In this document: in pieces, positions 36,411-56,600 of the stretch
How positions within the stretch are numbered: the stretch's first letter is position 1
How the letters are laid out: the number at the start of each line of letters is the position of its first letter
From: Onchocerca volvulus
Lineage: Eukaryota > Nematoda > Chromadorea > Rhabditida > Onchocercidae
Length of the DNA: 64,000 nucleotides
NCBI GenBank assembly: GCA_000499405.2
Contig: HG738137.1
Coordinates: forward strand, 1,860,001-1,924,000
Direction of reading: 5' to 3'
The notes under the pieces: generated by a model
What the model saw: only the letters and a program-made list of their open reading frames with translations
Told to the model about the DNA's origin: nothing
Databases searched by the model: none
Made by a program: the position numbers and the translations under genes

Positions 36411-37657
36411 CCTAAAAATATCTCCCCATTAAATGAAGTAAAGTAAATTTAATTAATAACTGGATGAATGAATTCAAACTTTTGATCTGACAATCTTCTG
36501 GTCAGTATTTTCATTTATTGCATAAGATAGAGAAAAATGCTTCTGTAAAGATCTCATTGTTTTATCAATGATAATAGTAAACTTTTCCTGAACAATAAAA
36601 AGTTGAACATAATAAGAAACATTTTCCAGAATGAATTGAAAACACAATGTATTTCTACAATAATAGTTTTCTGGTCAACAACAAATATAGAAACAAAGAT
36701 AAATATGTTCATATCCCCATAATGATTAATTTAGGATTAAGATTTTAATCGACATTAGAGGTGATCAGTCATAAATGATTCCAATGAAATTTCTTATCAA
36801 ATTTCAAAATTATTCGACTGCATTAGATGATACAGATCATTCAATAAAACAAGAAATTATCACCAAATTTTATTGATCGAAATATTGAAAAGGCATTGAA
36901 AGTTGTAGAATTTTCATCTCCTATTATGAATTCATTGTTTTATTTTTATATTTTTCATCTCATTTCATTTTAATAAACAATTCAAGTCTGAAATAACAAT
37001 ATAACAAATTATGGAATCAATCCTTATTTACATCGTGCAAATTCATTCATGCTTGTTCTCGGGAATATTAATTCTTATTTTCTATATTTTAATGTCCTTG
37101 AGTTATCACAGGAAAATGGCGGAAGCAATATAAAAATGAGAGTATTACCATGAGCAAACTTATATTGATAATATAGCATAATGAGTTACACATAGAATTA
37201 AATGATATGAAATTGAAATTTTTTTTTTTTTGAAATGACAGCGAAAAAAGGAAAAAAAAGCTGAAAATGAAATATTGCAATTCACATACATGCATTAATG
37301 AATTCATCTTGTCAAATATATACAATTCTCATTAAGATAACAGAAATAAATATTACACAAATTTATACATCTCAATAAGACAGGTTTGATGAAGTTAGTT
37401 TAATTATTCACATCAGTTTTACATACACATTCATTTTTTTCTTAACTATTCTTACTGAGGATTGTTTCAAAGAATGCGTAAGAAGATTTAATAGATCACA
37501 GATGTATCAATATACAATGAATTGATGAGATTTTTTGAATTTTATCCAAAAAGCACCAAAACTTTGGAATCATTTCAAGGAATGATAAGACTGATATTCA
37601 ACATTTTTGGTGTTTTTGCTAAAACTTCATAATCAGAATGAAAAATAAAATAATAAA
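36411..37657. other. Intergenic region between rskn-1 and serine racemase
   Basis: 1.25 kb, AT-rich, with no exon that I can support. The two flanking genes point the same way (minus), but the spacing is far wider than the roughly 100 bases of typical nematode operons. Confidence 0.5.
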
Positions 37658-43903
<6,246 letters not shown>

Positions 43904-43918
<15 letters not shown>

Positions 43919-44043
43919 GCAAAATTTTTTCTTCCTAATATATTAATAATACAGAATAAACAACTTTATTAGCCCGATGAATAATGCTGCAAAATTTTTT
44001 CTTCCTAATATATTAATAATACAGAATAAACAACTTTATTAGC
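43904..44043. repeat. Perfect 70 bp tandem duplication over an rskn-1 splice acceptor
   Basis: Bases 43904-43973 recur without mismatch at 43974-44043. Each copy contains the minus-strand acceptor AAAATTTTGCAG followed by CATTATTCATCGG. In the outer copy the frame soon meets TAA, so only the inner acceptor gives an open RSK reading frame. Confidence 0.9.
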
Positions 44044-45060
44044 AGTGTTAAACTTAATAAACATTAAAATAATGCAACTCAAGTATGACTCAAAACGTTT
44101 GAAATAATCAATCAATAAAGCTAGAAAAATAACTGATATAAAATGTTCGATAAGTAAACATTTATTCTATGTTAGTCTAATCAATTTCAATATGTAAATA
44201 AAAAAAAAGTAAAATGGTAAGAATTGCAGCTCTCTGTCACATGATTTAATTAATTTTCAAAAACTTGAATAGACTAAACAAATGCATTTAATGATGGCCA
44301 TTTTCAAGTCTGCTCAAACATTTGCAATGAATAACATTTCCTCTTGCATGCAAGAAGAAATACGCCTGGATGGAAAGTTGCAGTTACTTTAGAATGTATT
44401 GAAATGTGAAATGAAGTAGTTTTCGCTCTTCAAGCTACATCATCCTTTTCATCGATTATCAATTCACATCGTTGATTCAAATAACAAAATATTCAATCGA
44501 TATCGTTCGATCAACTGATAATGACATAGCAAGTCATATCATAATGGCAATAATACTAGAAATCAGGAAAAATCGAGAATATATTGCCAACAAGAAGTTA
44601 ATTCAATTATCATCACACTAATTATGGATAATTTAGATTATCTAATTACTAACAGAAAAAATCGAAATATTTTTTTCTTTTTTTAGGATATAGATATGAT
44701 GAAATAATCAGAAATCTTGGATTATAGAAATGTCCTGATAATAAACAAGCATTTGACCTTTACACTATATTTAATAAATTGTAAATTGTGCAAGAATTAT
44801 AATCTGAGCGAGATATTCAATTTTTGGCTCCGATTGGTATTCTCGATAAATGGGACATTGAATCCTTTGCTCTGATCGACATTCGATCAGTATTGAATCT
44901 ATTTTTCTTATTTCGGCAAGCAATGCAATTCAACTTAGTTTTAGTTTTTTATCAAACCTTATTAATTTCCAACTTCAAACCAATTCCTACTCTCCATAAA
45001 TAAAGGGCCTTCAAGCTATCGATTGTATTTTCGATATCCGTCTATAAACGACAATTATTT
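44044..45060. other. Non-coding stretch upstream of the known rskn-1 exons
   Basis: No exon recognised on either strand. It may be the first rskn-1 intron, since the 5' exon of that gene is missing, or intergenic DNA. Confidence 0.45.
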
Positions 45061-45078
45061 TTTTTTTTTTCTTCTTAG
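45061..45078 (+). promoter_or_regulatory. Strong 3' splice-site signal, candidate leader acceptor
   Basis: A T-run then CTTCTTAG, 54 bases before the ATG at 45133. Stops in frame just after it mean that the following bases would be 5' UTR. Confidence 0.35.
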
Positions 45079-45132
45079 TGAAAATAATAGCTTCTTTATC
45101 GTTTACTTAAATTTGCTGAGACATATATTTCA

Positions 45133-45656
45133 ATGCTGCTTAATTTCATTATTCATGAAATATCGAGATTGGATACTGTCTTGCATCAGATAGACATTAT
45201 AAGTAAGAAAGATTATTCATTCTGCAAACAAATTTTACGACAATACTTGAATGATATCTATCAACAAAAGCAATCATGCAAGAGTGATTCAATTTTTTGT
45301 CATTTCAAAATCAGAAAGGAAGAAATGTCAAATTTGATGAAGAGAATTGATAAATTGAAGGAAACGGTAAAGTTTCTGAAAAAATATTACATTTTAAATC
45401 ATTTATATAGCAAACGTAAAGGAATTTTAGTTCCAAGTATGTTATGTTCTCATGCTACATAACAAATGAAATAAATAAAAAAGTAATAGGTTGGCTCAAC
45501 CTAATTATTGAGTTCTGCGTAAAAAGTACAAAACAATTTATTCAGCAAAAATTTTTGAACTTACGTCTTCAATGTTATTTGTTTTACGAACAAGATTGTT
45601 GTTATCCCAAGGAATATCGCACGGAGCTAATGGCATATCCCAATAAACAAAATTAA
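45133..45656 (+). CDS. Possible two-exon orphan gene, about 156 residues
   Basis: Exon 1 (45133-45436) is open for 101 codons and ends at a strong donor, A then GTATGT. A 53-base intron ends AGTAATAG, and exon 2 (45490-45656) continues in matching phase to TAA. The product is Lys/Leu/Ile-rich and helical, with about seven cysteines, including a CC pair and CYLFYEQDCCYPKEY near the end. I see no clear signal peptide, domain or known relative. A T-rich acceptor sits 54 bases upstream of the ATG. Each open frame alone could be chance in such AT-rich DNA; the in-phase donor-acceptor link is what raises it. It may be a fast-evolving lineage-specific protein or a false positive. Confidence 0.35.
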
Positions 45657-46663
45657 TTTTTCTCTTCAAGATTCGTTCTCGATCCTATAAATTGCTCAGT
45701 ATTGAATTTAAGAGACAGTTAACACTAAAAACAAGAACGAAAAAAAAAAAAAAAAAACGCATATTTTCGGGAAATGAATGAACAGAGTAGAAAAATAGAA
45801 ATCACAGATGAAATATATTTGTGATAGCGAAATAGATGACAATAATAATGTTGCATAATATCAAACTTCGGTAATTTCCTTTCATCAAGAGAATACGAAT
45901 CATTTGATGGAAAACAATTGGATTACTTTGCAAAAGATATTCTGATAATATTCAAAGTTTGGTAAATTTGAATAAAAAATAAATTAAAAGCTATTAGATT
46001 CATTTCATAAGATATGCTGGAAATTTTTTTTGAAAATTTATTTATAAACGAATCTTTTCAAAACTGATCAATCAGAAATGAAAAAATAACTGATCATTTT
46101 AAGGTACAATAAAGATTTTCCTTATGATAAAAAGCTAACATTCGGCTTTATTTATTTCACACTTAATAATTCTTTGAAATGATTGATAATAATTTTAAAA
46201 CGGTCAATTTTCTTTTTGGAAGGAATAGAAAATGAGTGCGTAGCAAAGTTTACGAGAAGAAATCAATTTCAGAATGAGAATTTATTATGAATTAAACGTA
46301 TGCAGAAATGAATCTTCTTTTTACAAAATTCTTTGGATACATCATTTTCTTCCTGATTTAAATTTTCATTTCATCATTGATTGAAGAAAAAGTTTATGAA
46401 AAGATACTATGTAAACTGATAATCTAATATATAATTAAGCTTTTTGCTATAATTAGTCAAAGTATAAAGTTATCAGAGAAAAAGAAGGGAAAGATACATA
46501 TCTAAGATTTGCAGATTACGATAAATTATCTTCTCTGACCCAATTATTTCAAATAAAATATATCTTTTGACATTAAAAAAAAAGTTAATTAATTAATTAA
46601 TAAATGTCTCTAAAATATGATATTCAAATTCTGTCCACAAAATATAATAGAAATTTGCAATAT

Positions 46664-46768
46664 TTCTCAGTCAAATGAATCATTTATCCATATCTCATTT
46701 GTTAGTCTTATACAAGAGCCTTTATTCTCGCATTTTCCGATTTGCTAAAGCTTGTGTGGCAAACCATT
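46664..46768 (+). repeat. Interspersed repeat family 2, copy B (diverged)
   Basis: Shares ATATTTCTCAG(T/A)CAAATGAATCA and TTATCCATATCTCA with the 56 kb copy, then a looser match through TTTCCGATTTGCTAAAGCTT. Confidence 0.55.
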
Positions 46769-49411
46769 GCTATTTAAATCGATAATCGGTTATTAACCAA
46801 TGAAAAAGGGTCTTTTCTATGGAATTATTAATTTAAATTTTCCCATAAATGAGAATTGGCATGGTAATATTCAATGAAATTAATTTAATAAAATATTTTT
46901 TATGAAATATAAAACAAATAGCAAGCAAATCTAATTAGTCTTGCGATAGAAAACGCATAATTGACATAAGTAAATTTTTAAATCTACAAAAAGACAATCG
47001 GAAATGTCTCTGTTGAAAGTTAGAAGTCGAATGAGCAAATACTTCTGCCGGAAACTTTATTTTTTTGTAACATAACGAAACGTTTATTCATCCAATGATG
47101 CATTAAAATAAATATCAATCGCTAGAAAACCGAAAATTGACAGCGAAAATTTTTTAGGAAAAGATTACCAATGATATCATAAAGGCATTTGAATAATGAA
47201 CAAACAGAAAAGTATGAAATAAGAGATTGATATTCAGTTTCATGCAAATTTTGAAATAATAGAATAACGAAAAGCCTTTTCTCTCATTGCTCGCCAAAAA
47301 CACGCCATTAATCTTTTTGATATTAAAAGAAAATAAGCTACTAAGCTTGCCATCATTTTAAAATTCTCTGAGTACATTTAAAATAGTTCGTTTATTTCCC
47401 TGAAAATTTTATTTCTTTTTTTTTTGAAATCATTCCATTGGAAAGTTTATTTCTCCTAAAAGAAGAAATCACCCTAATAGTTATAAAATTAAACTTTTTT
47501 TGCGTGATTTCGACAGTAATTTAATTTAGCAATGTGAATATAAAATTGCATCTATGCAAATGTATCGCTATCACAGGAAAAAAATAATCTCATGCTAAAT
47601 TTTACTAAAAATCTCTCACTTTAAGCATGTCTTATAAAAATTATCAAGGAATTCTCTCCATTTTAATTTATTTATAGAAATGTTGATTTTAATTTTAATT
47701 TAATGATTATTTCATTTTTCCCGAAAAGAAAAGTTATATTCCCTATGTTTCTTTGAAGAAATTATAAATAGTTGAGAAACAAAAGAAATATATTTCGTTA
47801 GGTTTTACGTAAATTTCAATTATCAATGAAATATGAAAAGAGAAACATTATGTGATGGTGCACGCAAAACAAAATTAATATTACTTTGAAATAATAATGC
47901 AAAATTTACGGCCATTTGATTATCGCAGTCAATTTTTCTTCTCCTGGATTATTGAAGATTTCTTGCTTCCAATTTTAATTAGTTGAATAAAACTAAGTAA
48001 TGACATAAGGCACAAACTTTCTAATGCCAAGTATTGAAGAGGTCGTTTCAATTTCATTTATCCTGAGACTTTTGAAAAATCATCACAAAAGTTTCAATAA
48101 ATAATGTAAGACATGAAAATTTTCATTACAATAATTAACTTTTTCATCATTGACGGAAATGTTCAAAAAATCAAATGAAAGTTAACAGTTGCCAATTAAA
48201 AAAAAAAAAAAAAAAAAAAAAGAAGGAAGCAAATTTGCCATCTTTTACGAGTCTTTCAAGATTATATGTCTTTTCTAAGACGAGGAAAAAAGCCGAGAAT
48301 TTTAACTTTTAATCGATTTGTTGAATGAAGATTAGATTCATATCGTGAATCCATCTTTCTATTACTGCACTTGTAAGTGTTCATATCTATTATAGTATTT
48401 TGAAAACGTATCAAATTACAGAATAAAGATTAGCATCTTCATTAAGTAATCGTTGTCAAGATCAGTGGAGATTAAATGCTTCAAATTAAAAAATTAGAAT
48501 TTCAAAAAGTTGAAATTTAAACAGATCGTAGATCATTACTATTTACGAAGATATGACAGTGATAAATTTTTATTCGTTTAAATCATGAAATGCTGTCAAT
48601 TCATGATTTAATAAAATTTTCAAATCAAATGAAATGCAAGAGAAATTTCAGTGAGAAAATGATGAACGAACCCTCAGGCATTGCAATAGTGGAATTTTTA
48701 AATCTGATTAAATGATTCTTTAAAATGAGTGCATAAGTGCTAAATTTTCACACATCGCAAAAGTGTCATACGAAAAATTTATTAACAAAGGTCACGATAG
48801 AAATGACCGATAACACTTCCGGTCATTCGGTGCAAAGAATCGATATAAGAACACATGGATCATTTATATTTAAAGCATTTAATGCATTCACGGATGAAAT
48901 TATCAGTGCTTGGACTATCAAATCTTAGCTAATTAATATGCAGCTCTTGACTCTTGACCTATTTGATGATTTCAGGAACATATTTATCCTATATTTTCTC
49001 AATAAATATAGCCTAATCGTGTCATACTGCAATGAGTGTTCAAGAATTAAATTAAACTCTAATTGAAGAAAAAAAAAAAAAAAACGTAAACATCGACATT
49101 TCCGTACTATAATTGTTGTTTTCAACTACGATGTTCTTCTCTTCTCCTACTCTTATTTCATCAATTTTTTTCACATTTATTTCGAAAATGAGTTCATAAA
49201 AATGGGGAAAAGATGAAAGGATTAGCAACAGTTGTTATTCACTGATTCAATACTCGTTGCGACAAGTACCATCACAACTCTTCTAATAATCGTCCCATTT
49301 CATTCTATTGGCAGAAAGATGTCAAAGTGGACATTTTCTTGCAACTTTATTCCTTTCTGATTTTTCAATTAATAAATTTTGCAAGTTCATCAACTTTATT
49401 ACTGCTTCCTC

Positions 49412-49439
49412 CACACACACACACACACACACACACACA
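49412..49439. repeat. (CA)n microsatellite
   Basis: Thirteen uninterrupted CA units. Confidence 0.95.
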
Positions 49440-51069
49440 TTATGCATGCATGCTTTGCATTTTCGCATCGCCAAATATTTGAAGTAAAATCTATTTATTT
49501 ATTTAATGGAAATAAGCTGGATAATAATTAATTGCAGGATGCAAACAGAATGCATGGCTTAATGAAAGGTCGCAAAAAAATCGCAAAAAAAAAAAGCTTA
49601 AGTGAAATTTCAAAAGAGAAGAGAGCAAATTTGTTGATCGATATTGCAGAAAAAGAGATATATACTTCAGTTTTTCGAATGCAAATAGCCAACCACACAT
49701 TTGGCTTATTATTCGATAAACGAAACATTTTATAGAGTTAAATGACAATCAACAAGTGAAATGAAAAATGAAGGAATAGTACGGGAAATTTATCAATTGA
49801 TATGATAAAAAGGACAAGGCAAACAGGCATGACTATTTCGCTTGCATAAGTTTTAATAGCATGAAAAAAAAAAAAAAAAAGAAAAATTCAGACATCAACC
49901 ATTTCAGTTTCGGTATTCTGATAGGTATAAAAGATAGAATGAGAATTTCGTTCTATCATCGATCATCAAAATTGTTTAAATTTCATAGAAAAAAAAAAGT
50001 CAAGAAATTGGGTAAGAAAGATTCCTTTGCTTTTGGCTGTAATACAGTCTGTTATATTTTTCAAAAATTGCAAATTCAATTTATCGAAGCGAAAGAATGA
50101 ATGGAATGAAGAGAAATTTTGTTGTGTGTTTAAGATAATTTAAGAAAATATTCCTTTCAAAATTAATAATTCGAACCATTCAATTTGATTATCAAGGGTT
50201 TAATGGACTTTAATTTTGTTGTTATAGAGCTATTGAAATCTGCAAAAGCAAAAAATCAATTTTCAAACATAGTTAAAAAATGGATTTATCTTTAAAATGT
50301 ATCAGTGAAATAGGCAAGAAAAATTTCCAGGAATTGCTTCAATTCGATAGTTTTCATGAAAGAAGGACAAGAATGTGACAACAAGAGGTCATCCAATTCT
50401 CTTTCATTTAAAATTTAACATGATCTACTTTGGAAGAATAATTCTGGAAAATTTTGGAGAAGTCTTTGTAAAATGGCTCATAAAAATTGTTCAGGTGATA
50501 AATTTAATCTGCACAAGCAATTCAATTGAATTAATTATTAGAATCATCTGATTTCTGGTTTCTAAGCATGTGCATTTTCAAAGTTATTGCTGATTAAAAA
50601 TGATAAACAAGTAAGATAAATGAGAAAAATAAATTAAGTATGCAAAGTATCCAACACGATAGAAACATTAAATAGACGATAATAGAAGTTGAAAAGTTGA
50701 ATTAATTATGAACTGGTAATAATAATAAAATAGGGTAGAATAAAATTATAAAAGGTAAATGATAAGATAAATAATTCTAGAGTAACAAAAGAGAAGAGGA
50801 AGAGAAAGAGGGAAAGATGAAAGGAGAATGATTACGATATTAGATTAAAATATATTTATATCAAAGAATGATATGATCAGTGTGATGATTGATAAATTGA
50901 TAAATAGCAATAACCCCGCAGCAATACATATCCGCTCATATTTGGGCGGAAATGGCAACACAATAATAATAGATACGAATGATATGAACAAAACGATACA
51001 GCCTTATTGGTGACCCAATTGAAATAGAATGAATACCTTGAAATGGTATGCATAGTAAATTGTTCAATG

Positions 51070-51106
51070 ATTGCAAAATTGCAGAATTGCAGAATTGCAA
51101 GATGCA
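51070..51106. repeat. (AATTGCAG)n short tandem repeat
   Basis: About four imperfect copies of AATTGCAG in a row. Confidence 0.7.
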
Positions 51107-51350
51107 GAATATGTTGTTACATTGAATATTTTTAGTAATTATAAATAGGTACAAATTTGCTTTCAGTGCTAAATAATTCATTATTTCTGAATTCTTGAAA
51201 TGAAATTGGAATATCTGCCTATAACTTGGCCAATTTAATCCTTGGCTCACTTAGTGCACTTCCCTTCTCCATTCTCGAATAACATCAAGAAGCCTTTCGA
51301 GATAATGATGAATAGAATCCATTGAAGAATTCAAGTCTATTTCATTATTC

Positions 51351-51388
51351 ACATACACACACATACACACACACACATACACACACAC
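51351..51388. repeat. (CA)n with TA interruptions
   Basis: CACATACACACACATACACA-type repeat of about 38 bases. Confidence 0.9.
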
Positions 51389-53433
51389 CTATACATTCTT
51401 TAACATATATTTGAAGATTTCTGACACGTCTGATTTTACGGACATTACGTTGGCGTAGCGTGTTTTCACATAATTGTAATAAACCATTTGGTCAATCGCT
51501 AAAAATATTTCAATTAAAAATCAAACTTGTAATCACTTATCATATACGGCGAGATCAAAGTTTGGAATGCGTTACGTTAACATTTTAAAAAGATAAAGTA
51601 AAATGTCCGTTTGCTTTGATTTTTTTTTTTTTTTTTTTGGAATATTCAAAGCTATGCGTTTGTCAAACGCATTTAAATAACTGAAATCTCAGGTCCAATG
51701 TGTTTTTCATCAAAATCAGCTTTAAATAGAAGTAATTGTTGTCAACAAAGTTTTCCCTGAAGCATGGATTAGGCGAATTCAAAGATTATTCCATGCCGGA
51801 TATAGTTCGCATTGTGAGATGACGTGAGATGCTTTGCCGGAAAATTTCAGAAGATGAAAGCATTTTACGAATCCTTGTAACTTCTACGTAACAATCTGAC
51901 GGTCCTTAGTTGAAAGGTCAAGAACGATGAAGTTTTAAGATTAAGTCGGTGAAGAAATTTTTTTTTTTCTGGACAAAAATCACTGTATCATTATCACTGT
52001 ATGGAAAGAATTTTGAACATTTGAAAAAACATACGAACAAAAACAGAAACCAATAAAGAACATTTACAACTTCATAATTAAAATAGTTGGAATTTTGCAT
52101 TCTCACCTACTTGCGATATTGATTTGACCTTCATAAAAATAAAATTAAGGTTAGAGAATCAAAAAATTACCGCAGTTGAATGGAAAATCGAAACATGAAT
52201 TTTCGCTCTAAATTTCCTATATATGAAAGATTGTGAGAGTGCAATTAAATTACAATTGATTTAAAAAGCATTTTAAGTAACTTCGAGTAAAAGGTAAAAT
52301 GAATTAATTGGGATGATAACTCTGATAGCAGCAGTGTTTCAAATAGCGGCACAGTTGTTGAAATTGCAAAATAATAAAAATGACTCAATTTTCAGTAATG
52401 TGAGAAAAGCACCTTCAAATAAGTAACAAACATTGGAAAAGTGATAAAGCAATGAACAAAATTATTCCCAGGAAATCACATCCTCAACTTCGACCTAAAT
52501 TTCACTCTTTGAGGATATTTCCTGATCACAAATTTCCAACTGTTCTAACTTTTTTCTTTCCTGTCTAAAATATCAGAAAAAAAATAGTTATTTACAGAAT
52601 TTTATTACTTTTTGTCGCAAAAAGTGCTAAAAATATTGGAGAAAGAAGAAATTAAGCAAAATTACTTCTGACATGGAAGTGCAGAACAGATGGAAAAAAG
52701 GAAGGAAAGGAAATATATTTTTGAAAGATTTCAAGATGAGGCAGTAAAAAGAAGAAAAAAAAACAGATATTAAACAATATTGATGACATAGAAATATCAA
52801 ATTTATCATGCAAATGTCATCGCACAATTGATAGATATAATTAGAAGGGACATTGGAAACACATTGTAAAAACATAGATCAAATGCAACAATTTCAACGA
52901 TTTAATAAAGCTTAAATTACTAATGATTTCATCATGATGTAGTATTGTTTTGGATAAAAAAAAAAAAAAAAAAACAATTCTATAATGAACATTCTATACA
53001 ATACACAAATATTGCAAGAAATGTAAAATTCAAATGTTTATAACTTCAAATCAAATTTAGGTTTATAAAAATCAAAGTACAAACATGCAGGAGATGGAGG
53101 AAGGAAAAGAAAAAATATCAAAATAAAACTTTATTACTTTTCTAATCGGAACTTTTCCAGTAATGTCAATAACCGGTATATTTTGCAATATCATTCTTAA
53201 ACAATTTGAATAATTTGTGCAAGTTTTTTGTTTGATAAATACAATTAAGCTCGAAGCAACACAAGAAATTCCTATTAGAAGGTATACACAACATAATTTT
53301 GTAACAATAACAATGAGCTAGAATTATGCTCGAACAAATTGGAACTTATGTATATCATCATCTTACTGCGAAAATGTCTTTTAGTTAAGCTTAAATTTAG
53401 TCAAAAATTTGTCATTTTATTTACATACTAGTT

Positions 53434-53496
53434 TTAATGTTTGAGCAATAAATTATTAGTTTATTTGTCTTAATGTTCGAGCAATAAATTATCATT
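53434..53496. repeat. Short direct repeat downstream of hmr-1
   Basis: TTAATGTTTGAGCAATAAAT and TTAATGTTCGAGCAATAAAT, each followed by TAT(T/C)A, 37 bases apart. Confidence 0.65.
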
Positions 53497-53678
53497 TTGC
53501 TTCTAAAAACGAATAACAAAAAAAAAAAAAAACACAAGATAAAGGTATTTTAAAATGTTAAAGAAGGTAAAGTATGGGAAATAGCTGCGACAACTATAAT
53601 ATTATTCAAAATTTATAATTATTATCAACAGAACAATGGAAAATAAAATGAGACCAGTTGGAAGATATGCTTTTCATT

Positions 53679-56600
53679 TCATTTCTCTCTCTTACCATAT
53701 ATATCAGCTAAATTATTAAAGCGTGGTCCCCATTTTTCAATCTGAAAATTTAAAAATCTAAAAGTTTTATACAGCAATGTTATTATTTGAAGTAATGTCA
53801 AGTTAGTATTTTTAGATCTATGTAGTACTATCTCAAGAACTTCTGAATTGACAATAATCATGGATCATATCTTTTGTGAATTATGTAGCTATGATAATTG
53901 ATAGAATCGCAAATTAAAATGGCTTAAGATATATGGTGAATTTGAACTCTGAGATATTTGCTAACTGTTGTATAAATGTTAAAATCCTGCTTATGAAAAT
54001 CAGCAAAAGTTTTACTAACTGTTATTCATAGAATTCGAAAAAAAAAATAATAATTGAGTAAAACCTGAAATTTAAAAATCACATAGAAGAATCAACGAAA
54101 TTTCATGTGTCTAGATCACATATGCTAATATTGTTAATATTGAATTTCATTTATTCAAACGATCCTAATTATTAATTTTAATTCACAAACAAGTATATTT
54201 ACCTCTTGATCAAGAGTGCCCGTAGCAGCTGCATCATCAGTTGATTCAAGCGACTCAAGCGTTATCCTACAATATTCAAATTCTAGAATTGCTGCAATAA
54301 TTTTTCAATATAATGTTTCTCAATTTGCCTAAAGCTTCTTTTTCTGCATCTATCAATCCTATATTTCCATAAAATACTCAAGATATATTCTATAAAAAAA
54401 AAAAAAAAATTATAAAAGCTATGTAATTCTTGTGCATTTACAGAAGAAAAAAGGTATGGAAAAATAACGAATAACAAACCTTGATATATTATCGCCTTCA
54501 TCATCGTAAATTCGTAACTCATCGTATGGTGCTGTGGCATCTGGATCTGCCTCCAAATTCTTGATTCTGCTGTTAAGTTTATCATCTGAATTGCAAATAT
54601 GAATTAAAATTTGATGTTTCTTGAATGGACAACATTCGCATGAGAAAATCTACTTGAGAATAACGAGCAGTGCATCAAGTACAAAATACTGCTTGATTCT
54701 TTAAATTATCTTATCGTAATTGGCCAATATAAAGAAGTATCTTTCGGCTTAAAGCTTTAAAGATAAATTTCACTATACTTCTCTTTTTTGTAAACTATTT
54801 TCATTAACAGAATATGTTTGCAACATAAAATATATTGAAATAGAAGCGTAGATATTTTGGCTTGAAAGCAAAATTAAATTTTTTTATTTTGAAAAAAAAA
54901 AACATTTAAATTTCTAAGATTTTGTTCCTTAAATGAAAGAAAATTTATTTAAAAAATTTTTTAAATTTCAAACCTATCGGTGCACGTTGCGTGGGATACG
55001 CAGGATGTGCGTAGCCATTCACGCCATTTTCCTCGATTGGCATAACCGGTTTACGAAGATTAGTGATATTGTACTGATCATTATCAGCTTCACCGCCTCC
55101 TTCTATATCATATGGCCTCAAATTATCACGGTTCAACTCTTCCGGACGAACAGGCTCGAATGGTGGTGTATGACGTCGAGTATACACAACCATCAATAGT
55201 ACCATTACTATAAATTATTTTAAATGTTGATCAATAATACAAATGCATAATGAATGATTTGCTTAAATAAAATTTCTAATAATAATCAGCTAAAAATTAT
55301 TTTGAATTAAATTTCATTTTTCAATTTACATTACTACTTAACTTAATGAAATCAGTTATATACTAATTAATGAAACAAAATAGCTAATTCACATACTGAT
55401 TAATAAAATTAAGCATATAAGGATGAGAATGATCGCAGGACTGGAAATACCAAGGCTACTAACAGCCAATGTTTCACCGCAACCGACCAATTCACCATTA
55501 GCTCCAAGTAATACCTGAAAAAAAAAAAAACTTCATTAATTTATCAATTTCGGTTTTAGCATCTTGAAAGTTCTCCAAATTCCTCATATATTTAAAACAA
55601 TTGAAATTAAACAATCAATTAGCTAGCGGAACTTTTACCTACAAACCAATCTCTTCTACCTATAAAATAGAACGATAAATTTACCTGTGCTCCTTCTGGA
55701 CATGTACAGAATGGTCCTTTCCAAAAATCGACGCAAACAAACGAACCACCGCAATATGTAAATCCCATATTAGCGCATGTCTTCCGTTGCGAACAACCAC
55801 TTTCCACACCTTTCGATTGTTTTACAGATATGATGGAATCACTATCAGTTCGACTAGAATCACCACCTAACGATGAATCGTCATTCTTCATAAGCGGCAA
55901 ATTGATATGTTGCCAACGAAAAGTACCGACACAACCCTGGAAAAAAAAAAAATTCCAACTATCGGTAAAATCGAAATGTCGAAATAATCGTTAAGTATTG
56001 TGTATAGTAGCAATTTGTCATATTTCTCAGACAAATGAATCACTTATCCATATCTCAGCAAAATAATCTTTGTTCTCTCATCTTCCGATTTGCTAATAGA
56101 GCTTATGTGCTTTCTAACCAGATTACAACCAAATTACAAATATCAGAATTTTTCCCCCGCACTGGTCAACTTCCCAAGAGAATTTTACAGATAAAAATTT
56201 TATCAGCTGTATCATTCGGGATTCTGATATTTTTTTGAAATATTCATTTTATAACACAAAAAATAACCGTTACATTCCATTCGATATTAGCCAACCAAAA
56301 TAATAAACAGCGATAAGTTAGTTTGTTTGAATATATCAATTACTATGAAACATTAGTATTTAAGAAAAGAAAGAAAAAACGAAATTATGCGTGATTCATG
56401 CTTCTTTATTTCATATTCCATGAAAGAAACTTAGATGAAATTCAAAAAAATGCTTACTCTGAAGCCTTTAGCACCTTGAATACTTAATGCGCCAAGAAGC
56501 AGTTCATTTATATCAATCTGATATGGAATTTTGCGCGGATTTAAAGGCAGTACTTCATGATAGATACCATCAACGGATAAAGAAGCACTGAAAAAGAAGC

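Larger units (their letters stand above)
45657..53678. other. 8 kb gene-poor region
   Basis: I find no exon with a family resemblance. Scattered frames of 60-80 codons (for example 48737-48928 and 49532-49735 on plus) have no partner exons. The region holds two CA repeats, many A/T runs, one family 2 repeat copy and purine-rich stretches near 50700-50830. It could contain the missing first exon and promoter of rskn-1, or enhancers of hmr-1, whose 3' end borders it. Confidence 0.5.

Noticed and set aside
48737..48928. 63-codon plus frame with a fairly protein-like translation
   Set aside because: No convincing upstream exon, acceptor or homologue; kept only as a possible exon for RNA-based checking.
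49532..49735. 67-codon Lys-rich plus frame beginning behind ATTGCAG
   Set aside because: Overlaps open frames on the opposite strand; composition follows A-rich DNA, and no partner exon was found.
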